A stretch of DNA of 64,000 nt from Promethearchaeota archaeon (GCA_011365055.1 RDOG01000017.1:29177-93176); one strand, 5' to 3'. Numbered from the stretch's first letter, positions 17,796 to 26,240 are shown. Translations and numbers: made by a program. The notes: generated by a model from the sequence alone, not told the origin.

Positions 17796-18128
17796 TTATA
17801 ATAATGTATCCAAGACACCTAATTGTGATAATTCCTCAATTTTTTCATTTTGAATTTTAGTAATGAAGCTTTGAAATAAATTCAAGATTTTAAATAAATC
17901 TGGATCATTTATAGAATAAATCTTTTTTCCATCAGTACGAAATTTAATGATTCCAGCATCAAGTAAAGTTTTTAAATGTTGGGAAATTGTGGATTGAGAT
18001 TTTTTTAAGGAGTCTTGAATTTCTGTAGAGGTAATTTCGCCTTTTTTTAAAAGATCAATTATTTCTAATCTAGTTGAATCCCCTAATGCCTTCAAAAATT
18101 TTACTGTATTTTGAATTATTGCTTCCAA
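17796..18128 (-). CDS. ArsR-type winged-helix regulator
   Basis: A compact HTH_5 protein of 110 residues. The core reads LKALGDSTRLEIIDLL, then EITSTEIQDSLKKSQSTISQHLKTLLDAGII and a wing FRTDGKKIYSI, the classic ArsR layout. No Cys pair is present in the recognition helix, so a metal sensor of the CxC type is unlikely. It is the first gene of a probable operon with a Rag-like GTPase and a longin-like protein, with 30 bases to the next start. Regulation of its own operon is the likely role, by analogy with ArsR family practice; the inducing signal is unknown. Confidence 0.85.
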   Translation of the reverse strand: MEAIIQNTVKFLKALGDSTRLEIIDLLKKGEITSTEIQDSLKKSQSTISQHLKTLLDAGIIKFRTDGKKIYSINDPDLFKILNLFQSFITKIQNEKIEELSQLGVLDTLL

Positions 18129-18355
18129 TTCTAAAAAATCCTTTATAATTAAAGTTCACTTTTTTAAGTAATTATGGAAATTCATTGTTTAAGAACGTTA
18201 TATGACGATTTATTGATGAATTAACGTACAACCTAGATAAATTTGTTTATTAAATAAATAGATGGTGGTAGATTTAAATTGGTAGAATCTCGGATTAAAA
18301 AATTATATAAAAAGTAAAAAGTAATAGTATTTGATTTAGAGATTTTGTCTCAGGA

Positions 18356-19420
18356 TTAATATTCTTTATATATATCAATCAATATCCCAGCCATTTTATA
18401 AAATACATCATCAACATTTTTTCCTGTCAGAGCAGAAGTTTCAAAAAAAGGAATATTTAAATTTTTAATTAGATTTTCAATTTCATTTCCTTGGACTTTA
18501 TTATATTCTTTCAGATCAGCTTTATTTCCAAGAATAATTGTTGGGATGGGATAAACACGAGTACGACGCTTTGTAAGTTTTACCACGTCTTGATACCAAT
18601 TCGTTACATTATTAAATGTCTCTTGACGTGTCAGATCAAATACTAGCAAAGATGCATCAGCACCCTTGTAAAAGTGTCTTCTCATTGTATTAAACTTACT
18701 TTGACCAGCTAAATCCCAGATAGTAAAGTGAACGTATGTATCTTCATCATATTTAACGATTTTTTCTGTAATATTGACACCAACTGTGCTTATGTATGAT
18801 TTTCGGAATGCTTTATCCGTAAATCTCAGTATTATTGAAGTCTTACCTACACCAGGATCGCCGCAAACAATTAATTTGAATCGATATCTGGTTTGTTGAA
18901 CTTCTTCGATAGGAACTTCAGGAAATTCTTCTAAGTCTTCTTCGCCACATTCTTGATCGCATAATTCTTGTAGTAGTTCCTGTAATTGCGTATAAAAATG
19001 TTGAATTTCACCATGAATTTTTTGTATCGGTGATTTTTTCTCCTCTAAATTCTTGAGCGTTCTAGAAGTATTTTCACATAATTGTTCAAAATTTTTAAAA
19101 TATTTATAAAATACAGTATCATTAATTTCATCAAATAATATCGTGAGAGAACAATCAACAGCTTTTCCCCTGCTAGTCTCATCTTTATAATTAAACATTT
19201 TTACTAATCCCTTGGAATTTATTGATGGGAGAGTAATCATAGACATGGTCTTCGGAGTCTGACCTTCCTCACCTAATAGTAAACTTATAGTCTTTAAGCT
19301 AACAATATCTCTAGATTCTTTTGTTAAATCTTTAGGTTCCCAAACAATTGCAACGGGACCGAGTTTTTCATCAAATTTTGAATAAATTACTCCTTTAATT
19401 AAATTAATTTGCATTTTCAT
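18356..19420 (-). CDS. Fusion of longin-like domain and Rab/Ras-type GTPase
   Basis: Two-domain protein of 354 residues. Residues 1-115 form a longin/roadblock-like region (LIKGVIYSKFDEKLGPVAIVWEP). An acidic linker with coiled-coil character follows at about 120-175. Residues 178-354 are a Rab/Ras-type G domain: G1 GDPGVGKTS (187-195), a switch-I Thr near 212, G3 WDLAGQ (235-240), G4 NKAD (299-302), G5 ETSAL. All catalytic motifs including the Gln are intact. The end is IYKEY, with no prenylation Cys, so attachment to membranes must be by another route. Such amino-terminal fusions may place a regulatory domain in the same chain. The gene is monocistronic, with over 200 bp to its neighbours on either side. 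Confidence 0.9.
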   Translation of the reverse strand: MKMQINLIKGVIYSKFDEKLGPVAIVWEPKDLTKESRDIVSLKTISLLLGEEGQTPKTMSMITLPSINSKGLVKMFNYKDETSRGKAVDCSLTILFDEINDTVFYKYFKNFEQLCENTSRTLKNLEEKKSPIQKIHGEIQHFYTQLQELLQELCDQECGEEDLEEFPEVPIEEVQQTRYRFKLIVCGDPGVGKTSIILRFTDKAFRKSYISTVGVNITEKIVKYDEDTYVHFTIWDLAGQSKFNTMRRHFYKGADASLLVFDLTRQETFNNVTNWYQDVVKLTKRRTRVYPIPTIILGNKADLKEYNKVQGNEIENLIKNLNIPFFETSALTGKNVDDVFYKMAGILIDIYKEY

Positions 19421-19763
19421 CTATTCGTAAACTTTCCAATTGGTTAAAAAAATATTAATTATTAAAAATCTGCTTTTCATCTTGAATATTTGTAGTTATT
19501 TATTGTATCGTAAATTAATATTTTGAATTTGCTTAATTCATCTTAAAAGTGCCATTTTTATTATGAATATTTCCAAAGAAAATCGAGTGAAAGAATCATA
19601 TAATAGTCATTCTGTAAGGTTCTTTCTAATTAATTAGATAATCTAAAAATTGGAAGTTCTTTTTTCGATATTTTTATATTGAATAGAATAAATATGGATA
19701 AAATATTATGAAGGATAGTAGAAATAATTACATATTTTTATTGGTAATAATAAATTTATTTTA
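19421..19763. other. Intergenic region, 343 bp, no gene seen
   Basis: AT-rich spacer between two minus-strand genes. It must contain the promoter of the longin-Rab fusion gene at its left end. No open frame of useful length, tRNA-like structure or repeat array was seen. Confidence 0.4.
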
Positions 19764-20198
19764 TTAAGACCATTTATTTTTATACTTCTGATATTCTTCT
19801 AATAAATCTTGTTCAGTAATGTTCTCTCGTAACGCTTTTATAATGAATAATGTCTGCATTATGTTAAATTCTTGGTTCTTGATATCTGCAACGTTTAATT
19901 TCCGCGATTGCATTTCAATTTGTTTTCGATAATCTTCTAAATTAATATTTTTCTTATCCAAATAATATCCAATAATAAACGTTCCAAACATTATTATTGG
20001 AAAAGCTAAAATCATTACTAAAAAATCCACATTAAAAGCTAAAGTCATTAGAGAAATGGCACTTATAGTAGAAACTATCATTGAATAATAGGTTTGACCC
20101 ATTCTTAACCTCGAGAATTGTTGTCCAATTAATTTTGATTTGTTAGCAACCTTAACTTTATTTATAAATTTATTATTTTTTATGCTTATTTTTCTCAA
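19764..20198 (-). CDS. Unknown protein with two transmembrane helices
   Basis: Not recognised. The basic amino end (about 30 residues, rich in Lys and Asn) precedes two hydrophobic segments, near 38-55 (MIVSTISAISLMTLAF) and 60-78, then YYLDKKN and a soluble helical tail containing LRENITEQDLLEEYQKYK. Both ends are likely cytosolic. It is transcribed divergently from the small wHTH gene. The 108-bp gap between them carries three copies of ATAAGTTAT, so the two genes may be controlled together. A small membrane partner of a signalling complex is possible; nothing in the sequence decides it. Confidence 0.5.
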   Translation of the reverse strand: MRKISIKNNKFINKVKVANKSKLIGQQFSRLRMGQTYYSMIVSTISAISLMTLAFNVDFLVMILAFPIIMFGTFIIGYYLDKKNINLEDYRKQIEMQSRKLNVADIKNQEFNIMQTLFIIKALRENITEQDLLEEYQKYKNKWS

Positions 20199-20224
20199 AT
20201 TTTACAAATCCATGTCAAATGAAT

Positions 20225-20260
20225 ATAAGTTATAACTCATAAGTTATATATATAAGTTAT
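20225..20260. promoter_or_regulatory. Three copies of ATAAGTTAT in a divergent promoter region
   Basis: ATAAGTTAT occurs at 20225-20233, 20239-20247 and 20252-20260, with starts 14 and 13 bases apart, near one helical turn plus a few bases. The third copy overlaps an AT-rich TATA-like tract. The region lies between the two-helix membrane protein gene and the small winged-helix gene, the classic position for an autoregulatory operator. Confidence 0.5.
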
Positions 20261-20306
20261 GAATTTATAAATATTTGTGAGGAAGAGTAATTTAAAGATG
20301 GTCTAA

Positions 20307-20567
20307 ATGAAGCTTTCAGAAACAGAAAAAAAAATAGTAAAAATTGTAGAAAAAGAATTTAGAGCTACACCAAAATTAATTGCTAAAAAAATGAATCTTT
20401 CAGAACAACACGTGCGGAATTTAATGGCAAACCTATCACGCTTCGAATTCTTAAAACGAGTCGCTCGAGGCCTTTATGAACGAGGATCTCAAAAATTACC
20501 TGAATTAGAAACGCTAGGTAAAAAAATTAAAAATGTTCATGAAAAAATTACAAAGACCACATCATAA
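20307..20567 (+). CDS. Small winged-helix DNA-binding protein
   Basis: An 86-residue protein: helices LSETEKKIVKIVEKEF, ATPKLIAKKMNLSEQHVRNLMANLSRF as a helix-turn-helix, and a wing FLKRVARGLYERGS, then a basic tail. This is the size of minimal archaeal regulators of the MarR/Lrp-like winged-helix class. The gene stands next to three copies of a 9-bp site, so it probably represses or activates itself and the divergent membrane protein gene. No ligand domain is present. ATG at 20307 has no evident ribosome site, which suits a leaderless or short-leader transcript. Confidence 0.7.
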   Translation: MKLSETEKKIVKIVEKEFRATPKLIAKKMNLSEQHVRNLMANLSRFEFLKRVARGLYERGSQKLPELETLGKKIKNVHEKITKTTS

Positions 20568-20586
20568 TCATTTTGAAAATATCTTT

Positions 20587-21147
20587 TTATATGAAAAGAT
20601 GTGCAGTTTTTTTAAATACAGTATAGATCGAACTCTTGTATATTGCGCAACTAAAACCTGAAGGTAATATCTTCTTAATTTTGTCCGTCAAATTGTAAAT
20701 TAGTTTCCCGTCTCTAAATGGCTCTAATTTTTCTAGGTTGGGGTCATACTTATGAAAAAATATCGAAAATTCAAATTTCTCCTCACTTTTTTCAAGTATC
20801 TTGAGCAAATCAGCTAAATATTTCAAAGATAAATCATAACGTGGCGTGTCCTGTACGTCAATAACATAGATTATTCGGTCAACTCCTTTAAGTAAACCAT
20901 TAATTTCTTCAAGATGGTTTTTCCGATATTGCTCTTGACCCCCAAAATCCCAAAATGAGAATAACTTATCATGAAATTCGTGTCTCTTAACTTCTTTACC
21001 AAGAGTTGGCTTTATATTACAAAAAGATAATAGGTTGATTTCTTGGGTTAAACTTAAAACTATAGATGTTTTCCCACTATTATCCAGCCCTAATAGGAAA
21101 AATTTAAAAACGTCTTTTTTGTCATCCTTGCTCTTTTTCTCGTCCAT
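20587..21147 (-). CDS. Arf/Rag-like small GTPase, second paralogue
   Basis: A 186-residue GTPase clearly paralogous to the one at 17232-17765. G1 GLDNSGKTS (20-28), G3 WDFGGQ (66-71), then the shared stretches RIIYVIDVQD and YDLSLKYL, G4 HKYD (132-135), and the end YKSSIYTVF. It again shows the Rag-type His in G4 and an Arf-type G1, and again stops at the end of the G domain. It has a Lys/Asp-rich amino extension of 13 residues. There is no longin gene beside it; the nearest upstream gene on the same strand is the ZPR1 protein, 112 bp away. One protein may partner the other as RagA/B and RagC/D do, but that is speculation. Confidence 0.88.
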   Translation of the reverse strand: MDEKKSKDDKKDVFKFFLLGLDNSGKTSIVLSLTQEINLLSFCNIKPTLGKEVKRHEFHDKLFSFWDFGGQEQYRKNHLEEINGLLKGVDRIIYVIDVQDTPRYDLSLKYLADLLKILEKSEEKFEFSIFFHKYDPNLEKLEPFRDGKLIYNLTDKIKKILPSGFSCAIYKSSIYTVFKKTAHLFI

Positions 21148-21259
21148 GATAAAAATCCCACGATTCTATTGAAGAAAAATAACTAAATGATTAAAGATTA
21201 TGATATTATATAAATGATTGTAAATTGTAACTCAATGACAAGTTTAAAAATTAAATATG

Positions 21260-21805
21260 TTAAAATGGTTCTTCTTGCAAACTTTCGTCTTCAAATTCTT
21301 TAATTATAGCACTGTTTCCCTTCGGATCTTCAAGTATTAGAGTAAATATAAAATTTCCGTCAATTGCAGTATCTATTTTTTGAATTAATGCAAGGGCATT
21401 GTTAATTTTTTTTTCGGAAGTCAAAATTTTTATTAAACCTAATGTGATGGTCTTAATTTTTTGTAATAATCCTTCGAGATTCGTTATATATCCCTCTGCT
21501 GCTTGTGAAGGTTCTATTGATATCCCAAGTTCAGGAATTTTAATAATGCAAGAGCTACTGCGAATAATTTTATGAATTAATTGTTTTGAATTAGAATATG
21601 CCAGAATATATCTTTTGGGTTCTTTATCTTGTACAGGGAATAGATCAGAAGTTTTATAACCACAATTTGAACAGATTAAGGTAAAAATTATAGTTTCACC
21701 AAAATTTGGAATATTTATCGTCTTTGTCATTGAATCCATTTTATGCTGGCAAGAAGGACATTCGGTAAACCCAAAATTAAAATTTATATTTTTTTGATCT
21801 GACAT
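21260..21805 (-). CDS. ZPR1-type zinc finger protein
   Basis: The amino third holds ECPSCQHKM, then IPNFGETIIFTLICSNCGYKTSDLFP, the four-Cys ZPR1 finger with its typical spacing of about 30 residues and the GYK ending. The following RSSSCIIKIPELGISIEP and AAEGYITNLEGLL match the beta domain of ZPR1. In eukaryotes ZPR1 binds the elongation factor eEF1A; archaeal single-copy versions carry one module, as here (181 residues). Only one finger and one beta domain are present. It is monocistronic. The assignment to the family is firm; a chaperone role with aEF1A is inferred from eukaryotes. Confidence 0.88.
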   Translation of the reverse strand: MSDQKNINFNFGFTECPSCQHKMDSMTKTINIPNFGETIIFTLICSNCGYKTSDLFPVQDKEPKRYILAYSNSKQLIHKIIRSSSCIIKIPELGISIEPSQAAEGYITNLEGLLQKIKTITLGLIKILTSEKKINNALALIQKIDTAIDGNFIFTLILEDPKGNSAIIKEFEDESLQEEPF

Positions 21806-21903
21806 TACTATTATTTAAAAACTCAATTGAATTAAAGTTTTAATATTTAATTTTTGATTGAAAGGAAATAATGAACATGTATTGGTAAGAGAAGGGCAAT
21901 CAC

Positions 21904-22857
21904 GTGGTTACGAGAGAGACGAAAATAGGGGTAGCATTTGCGATTATATCTAATTTTATTGGAGGATTTCAGCCTGTTTGGGCAAACATGCGTCCAGTTG
22001 GACTTGATTCACACGTTTTTTCAGCAATGAGTTGTCTTTTTCAAGCATTAATCTTTCTTCCAATTTTTTTAATAGAATTCAGATACAATAAGGACAAAAG
22101 AAAAAATCTAAATATTGAAGCCGAATTATTAAAAAAGCCACAATATCGTCTTTTTTTTGGAAAATCAAAATGGGGTTTGTTTTTAGTTGTAGGTACATTA
22201 TTTTCTTTAGTAATGTTCCTTTATTACTATGGATTAGCTTTAGCCGGCTCGATTAATGGTACACTAGGCGTGAAAACTACTGCCATATTTGGATTAGTCT
22301 ATGGTTTTTTATTGTTAAAAGAAGATATAAGCAAGATTCAAGTAATTTTTTCGATCGTATTATTTTTTGGTATGATCATTGCAGTTACACAGGGAGCGTT
22401 TCAATTATTACAATTAAATATTGGGGTCATAATTATCCTAATTTGTTCATCAGTATGGATGCTTGGACATACAGCTTCGAAGCCGTATCTTTATTTTGGG
22501 ATTACGACACCCTCAGAACTCTTAGTTGTGAGAAATGCTATTTCATCGGCAGTTTTGATTGGTGCATACCTTATTCTATTTGGGCCGCAAATTATTATCA
22601 TTTTTATTCCCGAATATGCATTTTCTTACATTATAATGGCAGCCATATACGGTTCAAATCTCTTTTGCTGGTATCAAATTTTGAAATATCTTGATGTTTC
22701 TATTGGAACTATTTTAATCACCCCTCAAATTATAGTCACTGCAATTTTTGGCACCTTATTGTTACAAGAATCCTTCACAATTTTCCATTTAATAGGTCTC
22801 ATCATCATGTGCGCCTCAATTGTTATCATTAATTACAAACCAATGTCTAAGAAATAG
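21904..22857 (+). CDS. EamA/DMT-family permease
   Basis: A drug/metabolite transporter superfamily protein of 317 residues with about ten membrane helices in two EamA repeats. The first contains GLALAGSINGTLGVKTTAIFG and LLLKEDISKIQ; the second ISVGTILITPQ-like text and LLLQESFTIFHLIG. The family moves small metabolites, often outward; the substrate is not deducible. GTG at 21904 is the start. A long cytosolic loop (NKDKRKNLNIEAELLKKP) precedes helix three. The next gene starts 61 bp after the stop, so the two may be cotranscribed. Confidence 0.82.
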   Translation: MVTRETKIGVAFAIISNFIGGFQPVWANMRPVGLDSHVFSAMSCLFQALIFLPIFLIEFRYNKDKRKNLNIEAELLKKPQYRLFFGKSKWGLFLVVGTLFSLVMFLYYYGLALAGSINGTLGVKTTAIFGLVYGFLLLKEDISKIQVIFSIVLFFGMIIAVTQGAFQLLQLNIGVIIILICSSVWMLGHTASKPYLYFGITTPSELLVVRNAISSAVLIGAYLILFGPQIIIIFIPEYAFSYIIMAAIYGSNLFCWYQILKYLDVSIGTILITPQIIVTAIFGTLLLQESFTIFHLIGLIIMCASIVIINYKPMSKK

Positions 22858-22918
22858 CGAAAACTTTTTTTTCTAAGAATTTTTATTAAATAGAAATGGA
22901 AATAAGGGCGAATTTGAT

Positions 22919-23806
22919 TTGAAATGGAAAACAAAATTCACTGATTTAACTGGTTGTAAGTATCCCATCATTATGGGGGCATTTGCAGGCTTGGGCAAGC
23001 CACATTTTGCAGCTCCGGTCTCTGAAGCCGGTGCATTAGGAATTATAACTAGCCATAATTATCGAACATTAAAAGTTTATGAAGCGGCTCTCGAGAAAAT
23101 GGAAGAACTTCAAAAACCTTATGGAATTAATTTTTCAATAAGACCTCCTGTTAAAGAAGGGGCATTTTTGGCAGGTTTTGATTTTGATAAATACCTCGAT
23201 GTAGCTTTAAAAAATAAATTTGAACATCTAGTCTTAGTCTCAACATCCGCCTATAAAGGAGCAAAGTATGGAAAAAGGGCTAGAGAAAACGGAAAAATAT
23301 GGCTCCACAAATGTGCGACCATGAAACACGCATTATCAGCAGATAAAGATAAACCTGATTTTATAGTCATTGTAGGGTTAGAAGGAACTGGCTTCAAGAA
23401 TAAAATTCAAAATACCACGTTAATTAATAACACCATGGCAAAACGCTTGTTACAAAATGCTAGCCCTATAGCTGCAGGAGGTATCGGAGATGCAAGAGGA
23501 TTTTTATCTTGCTTGATGATGGGAGCCAGTGCAGTATGTTTAGGCACTTCATTGATGGCTACAAAAGAATGCCCTACTTCTGATAGATTTAAAGAGAGAA
23601 TGTTGAATCAAGATCCTTTTGAGGAGGAATTTCATAAAAAAATTTTTCATTTAACAACTAAAGATAGTCCAATTTATTCAATGGCTATAGGGTTCCTAGA
23701 TAAAAATATCCCTACTATAAAAGAATTCATTGAAAAAATGATTTCTGATGCTGAAGAGATTTTAAAAAAGATTGGTTTCCAACAAAATGAAATAAGATTT
23801 TATTAA
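22919..23806 (+). CDS. Nitronate monooxygenase/FabK-like FMN oxidoreductase
   Basis: An FMN-dependent TIM-barrel protein of the nitronate monooxygenase and enoyl-ACP reductase II family. Signs: KYPIIMGAFAGLGKPHFAAPVSEAGALGI (shortened family opening), INFSIRPP, IVVGLEG-like strand, and the phosphate-binding AAGGIGDARGFL plus MMGASAVCLGTSLM. The catalytic His of the classical enzyme cannot be placed with confidence. It has 295 residues, the usual length. Start TTG at 22919 is preceded by AGGGCGA. It may oxidise nitronates or act in archaeal fatty-acid or quinone chemistry; no fatty-acid synthesis gene is nearby. Confidence 0.8.
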   Translation: MKWKTKFTDLTGCKYPIIMGAFAGLGKPHFAAPVSEAGALGIITSHNYRTLKVYEAALEKMEELQKPYGINFSIRPPVKEGAFLAGFDFDKYLDVALKNKFEHLVLVSTSAYKGAKYGKRARENGKIWLHKCATMKHALSADKDKPDFIVIVGLEGTGFKNKIQNTTLINNTMAKRLLQNASPIAAGGIGDARGFLSCLMMGASAVCLGTSLMATKECPTSDRFKERMLNQDPFEEEFHKKIFHLTTKDSPIYSMAIGFLDKNIPTIKEFIEKMISDAEEILKKIGFQQNEIRFY

Positions 23807-23851
23807 AGGAATGAGTAATATAATGAAGAAAATAAAACTGTTGAAGTATTT

Positions 23852-24553
23852 ATGAGAAGGATTCTTTTAGAAATATCCAAAAATTTTATTGATCCGATGG
23901 GATTCCGAGAGTTAATGGAACATGTTGAACGATTAGAAATTATTCATATTTATCGTTATGATAAGAAGAATTTGACTGCTATTCAATTATTCAGAATGAA
24001 GGACCCTCTTTTTCATCCAAAGAATTTAATAGGTAAATCGGGAATTTTATATTTAGAAGTTTTAGAAGAAAATGAAAAGGAAAATGAATATGTTTGTTTA
24101 GTTAGGACTCATCATGATGCAGGGTTTCATGCAATATTTGAGGATTTCAACTTATTATTAGATTTTCCGTTAATAATAACTCAAACTATCATTAAATTAG
24201 CGTTAATTTGTCCGGAATTTCAATTGAGCCAAATTATTGAACATCTTAAAAACGTAGTTCCAAACGATCATAAAATTTTGAATATTTCACCGATCAAGAG
24301 GGAAACTAAGGATTTAAAATCGATATTAACTGAAAAACAAATAGAAGTCATGTCTGTTGCTGTTAATAAGGGGTATTTCGAAATTCCGAGGAAAATCAGC
24401 TCAAAAGATTTAGCGAATCTTTTTGACATTTCGCCCAGTGCATTGAATGAGCATATAAGAAAAGTTGAGCGAAAAATTTTTCATACAATATTTCGAGATG
24501 AGGATATTGATCTTCTTAGAACACATCTTCAAAAGAGTGATTCAAAGAAATAA
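23852..24553 (+). CDS. HTH_10 (Bat-type) transcription regulator
   Basis: The last 60 residues read LTEKQIEVMSVAVNKGYFEIPRK, then SSKDLANLFDISPSALNEHIRKVERKI, which is the HTH_10 domain of haloarchaeal bacterio-opsin activator proteins. The first 160 residues, alpha/beta in pattern, are a conserved but unassigned sensor region typical of this class in archaea. It has no GAF or PAS motif I can name. Total 233 residues. It follows the flavoprotein gene by 46 bp on the same strand and precedes a small acidic-helical gene, so the three may share a transcript. A direct regulator of these neighbours is likely. Confidence 0.8.
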   Translation: MRRILLEISKNFIDPMGFRELMEHVERLEIIHIYRYDKKNLTAIQLFRMKDPLFHPKNLIGKSGILYLEVLEENEKENEYVCLVRTHHDAGFHAIFEDFNLLLDFPLIITQTIIKLALICPEFQLSQIIEHLKNVVPNDHKILNISPIKRETKDLKSILTEKQIEVMSVAVNKGYFEIPRKISSKDLANLFDISPSALNEHIRKVERKIFHTIFRDEDIDLLRTHLQKSDSKK

Positions 24554-24616
24554 TAACAAAAACTATAAAATTGAAGATTAGGAAATTTATCAAAAGTTAT
24601 TTTTCTGGTGAAAATT

Positions 24617-24907
24617 ATGACAGAAGAAAAAAAAGATTTATTTTCAACCATAATAGATCAAATTAAAGAAGTGACTGAAAAGATAAACGAAACTGTAAAA
24701 GATACACTAGATAGCATCCTTGGAAAAAAGGAAGGGGAAGAAAGTACGGGAATTTCCAAAATAATTCAAGATATAAGATCAGGTATCAGAGATTTATTAG
24801 GATTAGAAAAAGCTGAAGGGGAAGAATCTTTTAGCCTTAATAAATTCATAACAAAAGTCAGAAATAATCTTCGGGAAATTCTGGGTATGGAACCATTATC
24901 CGAATAA
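24617..24907 (+). CDS. Small repeat protein of amphipathic helices
   Basis: Not recognised. The 96-residue protein consists of three similar units, each with an amphipathic helix followed by LG plus an acidic Gly-Glu linker: DTLDSILGKKEGEES, then RSGIRDLLGLEKAEGEES, then RNNLREILGMEPL. The units have a period of about 30 residues. No Cys, no membrane segment. ATG at 24617 follows GGTGA with five bases between, so GTG at 24608 is not the start. It comes 64 bp after the HTH_10 gene on the same strand. Such helices could lie flat on membranes or mediate self-assembly; this is inferred from the pattern. Confidence 0.6.
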   Translation: MTEEKKDLFSTIIDQIKEVTEKINETVKDTLDSILGKKEGEESTGISKIIQDIRSGIRDLLGLEKAEGEESFSLNKFITKVRNNLREILGMEPLSE

Positions 24908-24987
24908 CTTACTTTTTTAATTTTTCATTAATATTTTTTTTAAAAAAAATATATTGCTGATACTCCAGTTTTCCAAAGAAAAAAAAA

Positions 24988-25548
24988 TTAATGTATTTTT
25001 TTTATCGCAACTGATAGTATAATACATCCTATAACCAAGCTAGTAAACCCTAATGTCGTTAGGAAAAATTCACTAAGAAGTAACGGGGGTAGAAACGGAA
25101 AAACTAATAACTGAGTCCACCAGTTTTCATTTAGCGAATAATAAATTTGATTACTCCCATTAAAGGAAATAATGACGATTTCAATCTTAAAAACACCATT
25201 TTCGGGTATAGTACAAGTTATTGGTATACCATTTGCATACTTTAGAATAATTGTATTTCCTGTTGAGTTAAATACTCTGAATCTTAAGTTTGCAACGTTT
25301 TTAGGAGTCATTGTAATGGAAAAACTTCCTTTAGTAACAGTCACTTGCCAGTAATTATAGACAATACTATTATTAATAAACCAACCATACTTTGTTTCCC
25401 ACTCTTGCATTACTCGGGGATGGTCTCTATATATAGCCGGAGAATTATATAATTCTACTCCAGCCAGTATTCCCGGTATAAAAGTTCCGATTCCAACGCC
25501 AAGCAAAACACATCCGACGATTACAAGAGCTATTTTTATTCGATCCAT
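24988..25548 (-). CDS. Membrane-anchored exported protein of unknown function
   Basis: A 186-residue protein with a hydrophobic helix at 6-28 (IALVIVGCVLLGVGIGTF), an extracytoplasmic beta-rich domain at about 35-145 with possible N-glycosylation sites (NNS, NST, NGS), and a second helix near 160-182. The external part lies between two membrane spans. The domain pattern resembles the emp24/GOLD-like or other beta sandwiches seen on archaeal surfaces, but I cannot name it. The next gene on the same strand ends the same way. No catalytic motif is seen. Confidence 0.55.
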   Translation of the reverse strand: MDRIKIALVIVGCVLLGVGIGTFIPGILAGVELYNSPAIYRDHPRVMQEWETKYGWFINNSIVYNYWQVTVTKGSFSITMTPKNVANLRFRVFNSTGNTIILKYANGIPITCTIPENGVFKIEIVIISFNGSNQIYYSLNENWWTQLLVFPFLPPLLLSEFFLTTLGFTSLVIGCIILSVAIKKIH

Positions 25549-25610
25549 ATTTATTAGACCTCATTTTTCTTCTAAGGGCAGTGATGAGTTTTTTTAATAG
25601 ATTGGATTTT

Positions 25611-26051
25611 TTATATATTTAGGTAGATGAAATTGACTGCCACGATCCCAATGATTATAAATAGTCCTTCAAAGTCCGGAATTGCAAGAACTGATTCAAA
25701 GTATATTATAATCCTAAAAGTAACAGTTCCATTCACGTTTGAAAAAATAATGAATATTATATCACTCGTAGGTCCATTAGGTTCACCATAAGCTGTGCTT
25801 AACTTCATACTATAATAACTAGATGAAATTGATATATTTCCGTTCCAATCATCAAATAATGATTGAAAACTAAAAATATACTCGTCGATTGCAAGACGCG
25901 ATACGACTAACCCCCGAATCTTATAAAATGGTAAGTAAAAAATATCATGCAATTTATCATCGACTTCTGGCTGAAATTTAATAGTTGGTAAATGTTTATT
26001 ATCTCCTATACTAATAGAATCATTATCACTTGATCCATAATAAATTGTCAT
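25611..26051 (-). CDS. Beta-rich protein with carboxy-terminal membrane anchor, possibly 5'-truncated
   Basis: A 146-residue protein: a beta-rich, Asn/Ser-rich region (GNISISSSYY, NGTVTFRIIIYF) then one hydrophobic helix at about 125-146 running to the end. N-glycosylation-like sites suggest an outside location, but there is no signal peptide at the amino end, although GAGGAG precedes the ATG. Either it is a tail-anchored protein or the gene has lost its 5' part; the decayed DNA immediately upstream (26052-26767) fits erosion. It resembles its downstream neighbour in layout (beta domain, then a last helix). Confidence 0.45.
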   Translation of the reverse strand: MTIYYGSSDNDSISIGDNKHLPTIKFQPEVDDKLHDIFYLPFYKIRGLVVSRLAIDEYIFSFQSLFDDWNGNISISSSYYSMKLSTAYGEPNGPTSDIIFIIFSNVNGTVTFRIIIYFESVLAIPDFEGLFIIIGIVAVNFIYLNI

Positions 26052-26240
26052 CCCGATCTTGACTCCTCTTATGATGAAAATATGCGTAACTCTTTATATT
26101 ACGAGAAGATCACATTTCCATTCTATTACTCTTAACTCACTCCACTTCTAATGTAATTCTCGATAAACTTAATTTAAAGTTTTTCTTAGGTAATATTAAG
26201 AGAATCTTTAAAAAGTTTTTAATATCTTAAAAAATAGTCT

